DNA of 64,000 bases. Origin: Chionoecetes opilio (Eukaryota; Arthropoda; Malacostraca; Decapoda; Majidae). Positions 12,367 to 22,654 of this stretch are shown here, piece after piece. Below the pieces are notes generated by a model. It saw only the letters and a list, made by a program, of their open reading frames with translations, made no database searches and had not been told where the DNA came from. The stretch lies in assembly GCA_016584305.1 (NCBI GenBank), contig JACEEZ010021744.1, forward strand, positions 240,828 through 304,827, read 5' to 3'. Made by a program: the position numbers and the translations under genes. Each line of letters starts with the position of its first letter. Positions within the stretch are counted from its first letter, which is position 1.

Positions 12367-12737
12367 CACTGGTCGACACCAAAAATGGTTCTGAGTTCAT
12401 TGTGTGTGGGTTGGAAAGCATTTTCGCTGCTGATTTCAAAAATGGCATTGCTTTTTCTCTAGCACGTATAGTTTTTGAAATATCGGCATTTTAAATTTTA
12501 AGAGCTATTATAATTATATATGTATATATAATTATATAATTAATCGAAACAATCCCCCTACGTTAATATATATTACTCGTAATTAAATTCTGGTGGTGCC
12601 TGCGGCTTTATTAGGACCTAATGTACATATCTGGCAAAAAATATACTTAAATTATGTTCCAAATATATCCGAAAATGTGCCACATCTTGGAAATATCCGA
12701 AAATATGCCAAATCACAGTAAATTTTGACTTTATATA

Positions 12738-12778
<41 letters not shown>

Positions 12779-14281
12779 CTTTTTTTTTTTGGAACACAAC
12801 TTCGAGATCAAACAAAGAAAACACATGTGCTTAGTGTAACCTAACTGGAGTCCTAGAAGCAAGGAGATTACCTTCGGGTTCCACAGATTCCACTGATGTT
12901 CTTCATATTTAACAGCAGATAACAAAGTCTTCATAGTTTCATAAGTTTCACTCATTTCATGGCCATGCGCAATTGGAACACTCGGAAGCTTATTTCCTTT
13001 ATGCAGAAGAACGGCCTTTAGCGTTTTTTTTCCTGAATCTATGAACAGCCGCCACGCACTCTTATCATAAGTGTGAGACTCACCAAGTTGTTCCATGAGT
13101 GTGTCAACATCAAAGCAATAACAGAGCTTGTGTTCCATCTTGAAGAAGCTTGAAAGTTCTTTATGTCTACAACGAAACGTGGTGATGAGAACTCCTTCTT
13201 GTAGCAAATTCCATTCCTTGAGACGAGATCCAAGGACTTCACTTTTCTCCTTGGGTAGATCTAGGTCCCTAGCAAGGTCATGTAGCATTTCCTGACTGAT
13301 GAATTTGGGCTCTCTGTTGTCTGCCATTTCTTAAAAGTCTGAAAATCCATGGGATTATCCTCTTCGTTCGAATCTGATTCACTTATAGCACTTGCAATTG
13401 GAACATTTGGAACTGGGAGATCAGGACCATGTGGCACAGGCCTGATGGCAGAAGGTACGTCAGGATACCTGATTTTAGCTCGCGTTTTTACTGAATATCC
13501 TTTGATGTTAGTGAGGCAGAAGTAGCAGTCAGTACTGTGATCCTTTTGTTCACGCCAAACCATTGGGATGCCGAATGCCATGCCTGATGGCCGTTTGCCA
13601 CGCATCCATTCATTCAAGTGGTTCACACAGGGGTTGCATGCTACGTGAGGGGCCCACTTCTTATCTTGATCACCTATACGGCACTTGAAGTAATGCAGAT
13701 AAGCTGCTTTAACATTCTTTGTAAGAGGTTTCTTCAGACTGTCAGGGGTAAAAATTCCACATATGTAACAATAACTGTCCGATGCATTCACACAGTTACG
13801 GCGCTCCATCACAGCCCGGTACAAGGTACTATATACGGTAAACCAACTAAAATTAGGACTCTACTAAATCAAACACATCATATCTGCAAAGAAAAATAAA
13901 ATGTTTAAACATATGTCAATAGCTGTACGATCAGTAGGTAAAAATGTACTACACAGCCTGCTAACCCCTCGCCAATATGCAGCGCGCACACCCTCCCCTG
14001 CTCACTGCACAAACCACACTGACTCAAAAACACTGCACTGCCCTAAATAGGCTTGAGAAAAGAAAAGATTAAGAGTTTAAAATGAAAACATTGGTGAAAC
14101 CTATTTCTGCTGATTTTACCCATATTTTTTCATGAATTGCGTCTGGTTCTCAAACACTGGACGTGATAGAGTTAATTGATTCAGAGTCATCATCAGATTT
14201 GAGTTCAGCAGGGTCGATTTACCTATAATCAGCTTCATTTAGTCCAGAACCATATCTTCGATTTTTTTTTGTCGACCAGTG
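12367..14281 (-). mobile_element. CACTA-like (CMC group) DNA transposon, 1.9 kb, TAA target duplication
   Basis: The ends are CACTGGTCGACAC-AAAA at 12367 and its inverse ending GTCGACCAGTG at 14281, with further similarity inward (ATGGTTCTG). TAA directly precedes the left end (12364-12366) and follows the right end (14282-14284), which fits the 3-bp duplication of CACTA-type elements. The element carries one broken protein gene on the minus strand (next entry), followed by a (TA)n tract at 12733-12775 where the rest of the gene would be expected. The superfamily call rests on the ends and the duplication length; the protein has not been compared with known transposases. Confidence 0.6.
12800..13809 (-). 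pseudogene. Uncharacterised arthropod transposon protein, frameshifted and truncated
   Basis: Starting at MERRNCVNASDSYCYICG (13809), the protein has a Cys/His-rich N-terminal zinc-binding-like region: C-x2-C, then WAPHVACNPCVNHLNEW, MAFGIPMVWRE and DCYFC. A proline-rich linker follows (IRPVPHGPDLPVP). Near 13330 the frame shifts, and the second half reads FISQEMLHDLARDLDLPKEK, SRLKEWNLL, FFKMEHKLCYCFDVDTLMEQLG, WRLFIDSGKKTLKAVLLHKGNK, and LLLGLQLGYTKHMCFLC. From memory this exact order of motifs is common in unannotated proteins of aphids, whiteflies and crustaceans. The G-x-TK-x2-CFLC end loosely recalls the D..G..C-x2-C part of CACTA transposases (inference). The gene then runs into lysines and (TA)n, so the C-terminal part is missing. 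Its position inside TIRs suggests it is the element's own transposase. Confidence 0.7.
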
Positions 14282-14433
14282 TAATTGACAAAGTTACTAA
14301 TCATTTTCCATTGTGATTAATATACACATACTTTTGCAGGTATTACATACAACACATAGTAATTTCTACCCATTTATCTCTATATACTACATACATTTCA
14401 TAGTTACCTCCTATACCCGAGACTTACAAATAA

Positions 14434-14434
14434 T

Positions 14435-14519
<85 letters not shown>

Positions 14520-14556
14520 ATATATATATATATATATATATAATATATATATAATA
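14434..14556. repeat. (TA)n microsatellite abutting a Tigger element
   Basis: Nearly pure TA repeat running directly into the left end of the Tigger element at 14559. Confidence 0.95.
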
Positions 14557-14655
14557 TACAGTAAAAGCCTTATAACTCGGCACGATAGGGGCTCTGGCCC
14601 TTGCCGAGTTATTCAATGTGCCGAGTTATGCAATGTCCTCCTCTGATATGGGAAA

Positions 14656-14686
<31 letters not shown>

Positions 14687-15582
14687 TAAATACAGTACTG
14701 TAAAAGCATAAAAACTACACTTACTAGTGAACGGGTAGAATGGAATGTGCTGGATTTGATATCAAACTCAGCACAAATAGCACGCATGGATGCACCTGCA
14801 CCCATCCTTGCCAGCACTTTCACCTTTTTCTGCAGGCTCAGGGCCTCAGGCTCTTCAATTTCATTCCCTTCCTGCTGGAAACACCCTTGCGTGATGGAGC
14901 TGACATCTTGATATACAGTACTGTATGATGTAATCCCAAAACACGTAAAATAGGTGGCAAAGTAAAGCAAAGGTCAGGAACCAGTGCGTAGGCTGCGCAG
15001 TGTTTTTGTCGTCCAAGCATCGTCTTGGATTACGAATCTCAATCCAATAACACTTGCTGAAATGTGTGTTATACTACTTTGTGATATTGTTTGCAATGTT
15101 TTGCATTGATTATTATTTTGGCTCCTACCAGGCTTGTTGTGTTTTTGAAGCAGAAACCAATCCTTTTTCAATTTCGACAAAAAACGGAATTCGTATCCAA
15201 GACGGTGCTTTGATGACATAACCACGGCTCAGCTGACAGCCTACATGCTCGTTCCCGACCTTTGCTTTACTTTGCCACCTATTTTACGTGTTTTGGGATT
15301 ACATCATACAGTACTGTATTTCAAGATGTCAGCTCCATCACGCAAGGGTGTCTCCAGCAGGAAGGGAATGAAATTGAAGAGCCTGAGCCTGCAGGAAAAG
15401 ATCAAAAGGACAAAAATACGACTTTATGCGACTGACGATATGCCGAGTGTAAGCGAAGAGATGCAGTTATAACATCAATATGCCGAGATACATTATTTTT
15501 TGCCGACTTTCTGTTAACATGTTCACACAAGAGGTTGTGAGGGCATGATATGCCGAGTGAAAACCATGAGATGCAGTTTAGG

Positions 15583-16275
15583 TGAGGCGGTAGCAGAGTG
15601 GTTAGCGTCACCGCGTGGCATTCTCGAAGACCTGAGTTCGATCCCGAGTGAGACCCATAAATCCACTTGAAATCTTTCTGCACCGTCGAGTGGCCTAAGA
15701 ACACCCACATGCCCTGTCCATTAACTCCACCTTCGACTGGACACAGGACACAGGGGGCGGCATGAGCCTCTAATCACAGGCGTCAGTATTAAGGGGGGGG
15801 GCTACCGGGGCTCTAGCCCCAGGTCCCCCACCAAAAGGGCCCCCACCATATGTATATTAGCTTTAAGCAGTAATATTAAAAACATTGGCAAGTTACAAAA
15901 CCAAAACATATTTGTCTGTCTGTTTCATCCTTTATTTCTGAATACCAGTCTATGCATTAACAGTTCTTTGCCAAACATAGGCCTCAAAATACCCACAAAA
16001 GTGCTTAATTTTCGTGCGAATATAGGGCCCCCACAAAAGCTGAGCCCCAGGGCCCCCAACTCTTGATCCGGCCCTGGGCGTCACTATAACAATTCTGCCT
16101 GCGCCACCACGGGCGAGGGCCAACCATCACAGCCCTCGAGTGAGCCTCCAGGGCCTACCATCCCACCCCTGTAGCTCACTGCCTACACGCGCTATAGGCA
16201 TAGGTGTGTAAAAAAAAAAAAAATAATAATAATAATAATAATAAAAAATAAATAAAAATAAAATAAATAAATGAA
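15583..16275 (+). mobile_element. tRNA-derived SINE, split by a small hAT-type element
   Basis: The head reads TAGCAGAGTGGTTAGCG (box A-like) and GAGTTCGATCCC (box B), so it derives from a tRNA gene. The body matches the other SINEs in the window. The SINE is interrupted at 15787-16076 and resumes with GGCGTCACTATAA. It ends with A-rich and (AAT)n sequence at 16208-16275. It probably depends on LINE machinery for movement. It is not a functional tRNA gene: the cloverleaf is degraded and continues into the SINE body. Confidence 0.85.
15787..16076. mobile_element. 290-bp hAT-type MITE inside the SINE
   Basis: The right end reads, inverted, CAGGGCCGGATCAAG; the left end is eroded (GGGGGGGGGCTACCGG). 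Both ends have mirrored GGGGGCCC and GGGGCT words. The flanking 8 bp are GGCGTCAG (15779-15786) and GGCGTCAC (16077-16084), 7 of 8 identical, as expected for a hAT duplication. Removing the insert restores the SINE. Confidence 0.75.
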
Positions 16276-16369
16276 AAAAAACTTTGCCTTTGCCATGCAG
16301 AGTGATTTCAAATTCCGAGTTATAAGGCTTTTACTGTATATATATATGAATCCGAGCGGCCCTCCGACT

Positions 16370-16505
16370 TCAGCCCCTTGTGCGACAGGCCGATATTCCG
16401 TGCGCAGTCCAGGTATACAGTGGTCTATGCACCATAGGATATCACCAGGGATCATAGGATTCCTCAAGGATTCCTCGCACCCCTACTAAATATTACCAAG
16501 GAGAT
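16370..16505 (+). mobile_element. 3' tail fragment of the RNase H LINE family
   Basis: The phrase CACCATAGGATATCACC-GGGATCATAGGATTCCTC followed by CACCCCTACTAAATATTACC matches tails at 48690-48930 and 41480-41530. No coding part. Confidence 0.7.
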
Positions 16506-16640
16506 CTCCCTTGCCGCAAGACCAGTTTATTTTTTCATTATAATTTCTAACTGTAACCACTGGTAATTAAACAAATTAAACAAATTGAACCTATACCTAA
16601 CCTAACCCTTACCTAACCTAACCTAACCTTTACCTAAAGT

Positions 16641-18978
16641 ATCAATCGGGGTAAAAAAAAAACTTAGGGGTAGTTGGGGGGAAAAAAAACATATGTCCTC
16701 ATATGTTAGGTTTATGGAATAAAAAAATCTGCTTGTGTCCTACAGATTGCCCACAATATAAGCAACATTTTATGCAAACGGCTTTTTTTTGTAAAAAATT
16801 GTGGTAAGTATATATCGCTACGCGACAGAAAATATTCATTTTTTTGTCCGTTCAACTTTTGTATTATTTTTTGTTAATGTTCAATGGTTTGCATGCAACG
16901 CATTTTTTTTCTGCTATCAGGTGTTATACTAAAGTTGGTTTCTCCACTCCCCTGCAGTGATTCTCCTGTCAACTCCAGTATCCGACTCACAGGTATGTTT
17001 TTTTTACCCCGACTATTGACATGCAATTGGGGTAATAAAAATCATATGTTTTTTATTACCCCACAATGTTTCTTTTTCCCCCATATTGTTTTTTGTCATA
17101 TATTGTACAATATAAAGTGACCGTTGACAAAATAAATCATATTAACCAATATCTAATGATCTTCTTGTCTTTCTCTGACAGTGTAACGATGCCTAGGACA
17201 TACATCAAGAAGGTCAAGCTCTACACAGAGGCATCGATTCAGGTGGCCATAGAGGAGGTGAATGCTGGAGCATCAGTGAGATCGACTGCCAAGAAGTACC
17301 ACATATCTACATCGATGCTTCGTAAAAGATGCCTACATAATAAGGGAGTGTTTGAAATGAAATCCAGAGGGCGTAAAACAATATTATCCATGCATCTAGA
17401 ACAAAAATTGGCCTCGTACATTAAACACATGGCCGAGCTCGGCTTTGGACCCACCAAACCAGAACTACAAGCAATTGTGTTCGAATATCTGGAGGCCAAT
17501 GAACTAGGGCATCTGTTTAATGACAAACCGCCGGGAGATGACTGGATTATTAACTTTATGGGAAGGCACAGGCTGTCGCTGAAAAAGGCAGGCTTGATGC
17601 AAATAGCGCGCAAAAACGTGACTGTGAAGCGTGACCAAAAACGTTTGAATTTCAGCTCTGCAGGCACCTCCACTACTAGTGTGAACTTGCTTGCATCCCC
17701 AAAATCCCTGATCCGAGAATTACAAAAGCATGCACCACAAGGGATGCGGTATGTGGTGAATCTGGTGCCAGAAGAGGACGAGACATCATTCGAAGCAGTA
17801 ATTAAATCAAGAGGTCGTCCAAGTGCATCATCATCCCAGCCCCAGAAACGTCATCGTATCTTGATGCATGGGGCTGTGCTCACAGACGCCAAGTTCCTCG
17901 AACAACAGAAAAACAAAGAAGACAAGAAGAAAAAGAAGACACAGGAAGCAGAAAAGAGTGACTCAGACATTGATAGCCCCCCACAAGTCGAGGTTGATTC
18001 TGATTCAAGTGGTGAACTGTCAGATCTAAATGATGAAAACATAATGACACTTGATAAGACAGTAAAGGCAGCTTTGGGACGCAAAGAACTCCTGCAAGAA
18101 CTGCCCAAGGAGAGAGATAAAGGAGGACATGTTTTATGCCGTCATGTATGATAGGCCATCCACGTATTATTGGGGCAAGGTATTAAAAGTGTTCAGCGAT
18201 GACGATGACTGAGGTAAAGGAGGTTGAAATTACATTTATGAAAAAGTGCATGCCTTCTAGTAACCCTGATGAATTGCACTGGGACTGGCCACAGGTGGAG
18301 GATAAAGATATTGTTGATGTTTCCCGCCTCCCCAGCTGGGCCCCCCAAGCCTGTAGTGGAGGACAAAGTGCGCGGAAAGGCACTATTGTATTTCCGTGAA
18401 GAAGGACAAGCGTATGCTAGGTTTAAGAATGTTGTGAAATTTGGTTTCCCCTCCCAAAAAAGGTCAATAAGCGGTCTCAATGTGTCAACCCAAATATGAG
18501 TGTTATTTTTATTTTATATTATTTGAGACAATGAAATTAATGCTTATAGTCAAAATACAGTCTTAAGAAACGATTAATGTCCCAAAACAAAGCTCCGGTT
18601 TGACACCCTGAGTGCTAGATCACACTGAGAGTGAACAGAATACAATTATCATACAATGTAATGATGTGTGCCACAATAGATCACCCATTCTCTGCAGAGG
18701 AGCAGTAGTTACATCTCTGTTGTCATTTAATTCCATTTTTTTTTTTTTTTTTTTTTACCCCATACGTGATTAGTTTTTACCCCTTTGGCCGGGGTAATAA
18801 AAAATCTGTTTATTCTTTAATACCTGGTTATTCTTATATGCTAGCCAATATTTACTGCTGCCACATCAAGGCCTTATATGTACTCTGTCCAATGATATAT
18901 GTAGTTTTTCCCTAGTATTAATAATGCCTGAGGCAGAGCAAAGATAAGACAAATTGGTTTTTTTTCACCCCGATTGAT
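16641..18978 (+). mobile_element. Pogo-type element, 2.3 kb, internally deleted transposase
   Basis: The ends ATCAATCGGGGTAAAAAAAA (16641) and its inverse (to 18978, one mismatch) bound a pogo-like protein gene. GGGGTAA words recur near both ends (16650, 17030, 17056 inverted, 18755 inverted, 18777 inverted, 18795), resembling subterminal transposase-binding repeats. A clean TA duplication is not visible at both ends. Confidence 0.65.
17189..18480 (+). pseudogene. Pogo-like protein: DNA-binding half and C-terminal domain, DDE catalytic domain absent
   Basis: The start MPRTYIKKVKLYTEASIQ at 17189 follows a good splice-acceptor-like stretch (TTCTTGTCTTTCTCTGACAG), so a 5' intron is likely. Residues 10-60 form a psq/pogo-type helix-turn-helix (IEEVNAGASVRSTAKKYHIS). 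Next come the CENP-B-type segment LGFGPTKPELQAIVFEYLEAN and PGDDWIINFMGRHRLSLKKAGLMQIARK. In pogo transposases a DDE domain should follow; here the sequence passes straight into SSAGTSTTSVNLL, an RGRPSASSSQPQKRHR basic patch, a K/E/D-rich stretch and a stop at 18151. Beyond a frameshift near 18120 the frame resumes as YDRPSTYYWGKVLKVFSDDD, and after another as VEITFMKKCMPSS and LHWDWPQVEDKDIV, a C-terminal domain I associate with long pogo-like proteins. Either an internal deletion derivative or a gene whose DDE domain was lost earlier. Confidence 0.7.
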
Positions 18979-18989
18979 TTATATTAAAA

Positions 18990-20510
18990 ATATATTTAGA
19001 AATTAATATCTCAGGAACGAGGGATTTCCGAGGGTAAAGCAATACACTAGTGTGTTGTATGTGCAGAAGGCACCTCATATAACACATAGGTGTCCTTCGT
19101 AGTGAGCCAGGTGTTGTTTTCTGGAATATTACCCTCTTATGATGTTTCTTAATTTATTGGAAGGTTTTTTCATTCAATTGAACCATCAGAAACGTTGTCA
19201 TGATATCTGTATAGTGGAAAGTTACTATTCGGGCTCCCCCCATGACGTCACAATTTCCACAGTGATGTACATCATCACTTGATCTACCCACGTTAAAAAA
19301 CATTTTAAAAAGTCACCTTTTTTATTACTGCTTCAAACTTACATCTGATTAGCTTATAGAATCGGCATTTCATATCATGAGTTTTGATACTTTTCCTTGA
19401 TTTTTGATGCGCTATTAAATAAGTTGATAAAAATATGAGGAAATATGCACTCTGGCAAGCCCTGTGTATGTACCCTGTGTATTTTGATCATTCTCCCACC
19501 AATTTTACGTTTGTGAGGCTTTTCTTGTTTGTCTGATTTATTTATAATATTTCCATATAGATAATGTACTTAATGAAGCGTTAATAGGACTCACAAATAA
19601 ACTACTAACAGTAACACAGCAAAAGATATTCCATGTAGTAATCATTATTATCATCAATGGTGTGACAATATTAACCACACAATCACACACAAATATTTGT
19701 ATAGGTTCTAGCGATATGAATGACTCACATTGTAGTGGGTGAGGCTGGCGGCTGTCGTGGGTGGTGGGTGAGGAGGAGAATGTTTCTCGGCCACTGTACT
19801 ACGCTGTGGCCCTGGCAGTCAGTCCTGTAATAGTGATAGTGGTGGCCATTGGCTAGTGGTGTCACTGCATGTCTGGGAGTACGAGTACAGCCCTCAAAGT
19901 CTGTGGAGGGCTATCTGGAGGAGAAGGCTGCTGAAATGAATGCCTCAAATCATAGAGTGCCCCGAGACCCCTTGCACACCCAGGGGCGCCGAGAGAACTG
20001 AAATGTGCTGGGGCAGGACTAGTTTGGGCATTAGTAGTCTTTTGGGCATTAGCTACTTTTACCTAGTAGCTAGGTAAAAGTAGAGTTGTGGGGCGTACGT
20101 AAGGTGACCAAAGTCCCGCTTTTTTAAATGTTAGTAAATTATCCCGCTTTTTTGTGCTACCATATTGCCCCACTTTTAATGGAATACTGATATGTTATTC
20201 AACTTTACTATTTCACCAGCTGATAACTTTATGGTGTACTGTTGCCTTACCTTTACGTCATATGATACAGGTTCGGAGTTCCTTTGAGACGTGTCTCTCA
20301 CCAAAACGTTTCACTCACGGTCCACCCCCGGCGGGCCGGCGACGCTTCGTGTTTGAGTAGCAGCCTTCGCGTGAGGCGCTGCCAGTGTGTTAGTATCACT
20401 AGCTTTAGGGAAGGCACAGACTAGAGTTCAGATTTTTTTTCACGGTGTCAAAGAGAGAGTGCACATTCAATGAGCGTTTGCCATCTGAATATCTGTTAAT
20501 TTAGACATAA
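18990..20510. other. Non-coding stretch, no gene recognised
   Basis: 19000-19120 is a diverged copy of 11440-11575. A perfect 14-bp hairpin lies at 20053-20083 (CTACTTTTACCTAG, loop TAG). The region 19730-20000 is GC-richer but shows no open frame or known domain. The open frame at 20154-20360 is not recognisable. Confidence 0.5.
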
Positions 20511-20576
20511 GACATTCAACAACTTAGAAATACATTCAAATGAACTGCTGACCAGAAATAGTTTCATCCACAAGAG

Positions 20577-22293
20577 CAGTGGTTCTTAACCTGGGGTACC
20601 TGTACCACCAGGGGGTACGAAACCTTACACCTGGGGGAACGAGACATGCTGACCAATAATTCAATATCATATTTATAAGGAGGTTGGAATTTTATATTTA
20701 TAATTATTTTGTCTGTCAACAATTGTCTTAACCACCTGGAGTCCAACGGCTCATCATTAAGTCATACTACAATAACTTGTGAAATATATTAGCTACCGTC
20801 ATATGTCTTTCTTTTTTTATCGTTTCATACATCAAGCTCTATACTCGTGTGGTACGTGTTCATGCGTCTGTTGGCTGCAGGGTTGCCATTTGGTATTTTT
20901 CATTACCAAATTAGGGTAAATTTGGTAATGATAAATTCATCTGGTAATGAATCACATGATTTGGTATTGGACTTAAATTTGGTAATGAAAAGAACAAAAT
21001 TTGGTATAGAACAGAAAACTCCCTTATTCATTTCCGCTCAAAAGTATTACTTGATGGGCTGAGCTAGTGGTTTGTATCCCACACTGAAAAGTGTGTATAC
21101 AATCACGGGTCAGAACAGGTACAGGACTTGTCAAGTACAAGTATGCGTCGCAGACCCGTCCACCGTACCCCCGTGGCAGCCAGTTGGCTGAGGAGCTCTT
21201 GACTGTGAATTTGTCACATGTCCAAGAGGAGAGGATCTTATGAATTCGGTCGTATGAACCAAACAGTACCATGCCGACCATTACTCCTTACCCTAATTAT
21301 ACGTACCTTTTTTCTGACCGGGGGTACAAAGCAAATTTATTAGATCTCAAAGGGTACGAGCACTAAAAAAGGTTAAAGTAATCGTCCAGACCATTTCATC
21401 ATTCCTGATTTAATGCAGTCAAAATATAGCCATGATCAAGTATATCAACAATATGTTGTCACATTTTGCATCCAGTCACCCGTTTTTAAATGATCCACAT
21501 TCAAAATCTGTAAATTCCCTGTGCTCTCAAAACACAACTGTTGATCACCAGACGACGCACCATGGGTCGGCGACGTCACAACAGTAAGCCTCCCAGCCCT
21601 GCCTGATACAGATGCGCGGAGACTCTGAGAAAAGTGTAGTACTTGGGGAGTTTTGGGTGTTTCTGATATTTTTTTTGTGCGATGTGGCATGTACTTGCAT
21701 CCTGTGTGGGTGCAGCGTGGGGGCTGTTCCTTTACCGAGAGCTTAGCACCCATTTGCAAACTGTGGGGCGACGATATATGTGTGCAGATGTGTGCAGCGG
21801 CGGGGAGCGGCGGGTAGTAGCAAGGCCACCGAGATGAGAGGGCTGCAATACCCTGGCTACTACCAGCCGCTCCCCGTCGCCCCAAAGGTCTGCACACATA
21901 TATCGTCGCCGTGTGGGTTGTGAATGGGTGCTAAGCTCTCGGGAAGGGCACGGCTTTCTTGCTGTGCCCATGCAGGATGCAAGTATGTGCCGTGTCGCAC
22001 AAAAAATATACCAGAAGCACCCGGGATTCTAAGGGTACTGTAGTTTTCTCTGAGTCTCCGTGTGTCTGTGTCGGGCGGGGCTGGGAGGCTTACCTCTTGT
22101 GACGTCGCCAGCAAGTTTCGCGCCACGGCTGGAATGTGGCTGTTGTTTTTCCCGCGCTATTTACAAAAGTCATGTTTTTAGGGAAATAAGGCGTGAAAAT
22201 GATTTTTTTTTTGCGGATTAGGTATTTTGAATGAACATTCAACATAATTATGCAAAGAAAAATGGTTCAGGATGATTACTTTAAGAACCACTG
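20577..22293. mobile_element. Composite hAT nonautonomous element with 8-bp target duplication
   Basis: The ends are CAGTGGTTCTTAACCTGGGG at 20577 and, inverted, CAGTGGTTCTTAAAGTAATC at 22293. The flanks are CACAAGAG (20569-20576) and CACTAGAG (22294-22301), 7 of 8 identical. The interior has two units. 20577-21371 has mirrored GGGGGTAC words and ends GGTTAA. 21372-22293 starts AAAGTAATCGTCCAG and is a near-palindrome (arms 21490-21840 and 21860-22170) around a short centre. Their meeting point looks like two fused hAT ends that have lost the outermost CAGTGGTTC. No transposase gene; the open frames at 21445-22126 are incidental. Confidence 0.8.
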
Positions 22294-22308
22294 CACTAGA
22301 GTGATAAT

Positions 22309-22309
<1 letters not shown>

Positions 22310-22355
<46 letters not shown>

Positions 22356-22652
22356 TATACATTTAAGCCTATAACACCTGTAGGCTATTATGATTTTCCT
22401 TGAGGGTTCAGGTGGTTGGCCCTGCACCTGCACATTTTGGAGGGTCATGATGGTTGGCCCTCTGCCCGTTGGTGGCGCAGGCTGGATTTTTATAACAGCT
22501 GTGATGTTATAGGTGAAGGTCCGTTTTCTGTGATGGTCTACCCTCTCAGTTTAGGCTCATGCTGCCACCTGTTGTCCCTTCGCCGCACTTGAAGTCGCAG
22601 TCGAAAAAGCAGGTATGTATCATGCGGGTTTCTTCGGCCACTCGATGATGAA
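22310..22652 (-). mobile_element. tRNA-derived SINE body, diverged, truncated
   Basis: A poly(T) run at 22310-22352 marks the 3' end. The body, read inverted, matches the other SINEs (GGTGGCGCAGGC, CATGCTGCCACCTG, GGCCACTCGATG). It is cut at 22652 by the TIR element starting at 22655. Confidence 0.75.
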
Positions 22653-22654
22653 TA

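Larger units (their letters stand above)
14559..16336. mobile_element. Tigger/pogo-type element with internal inverted repeat, hosting a nested SINE
   Basis: The ends CAGTAAAAGCCTTATAACTC (14559) and its inverse (to 16336) are flanked by TA on both sides, as for pogo/Tigger elements. Two inverted copies of the same segment (about 14817-14990 and 15250-15410) encode MSAPSRKGVSSRKGMKLKSL followed by LSLQKKVKVL-RMGAGASMRAICAEFDIKSST, the start of a CENP-B/Tigger-type helix-turn-helix. The minus copy (14626-14970) keeps more of the helix-turn-helix; the plus copy breaks off. The rest of the transposase is absent. A SINE occupies 15583-16275. Internal inverted duplication plus TIRs suggests a nonautonomous rearranged derivative. 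Confidence 0.8.

Noticed and set aside
15583..15660. tRNA gene
   Set aside because: A and B boxes are present but the sequence continues into a SINE body shared with other copies, and a full cloverleaf is not convincing.
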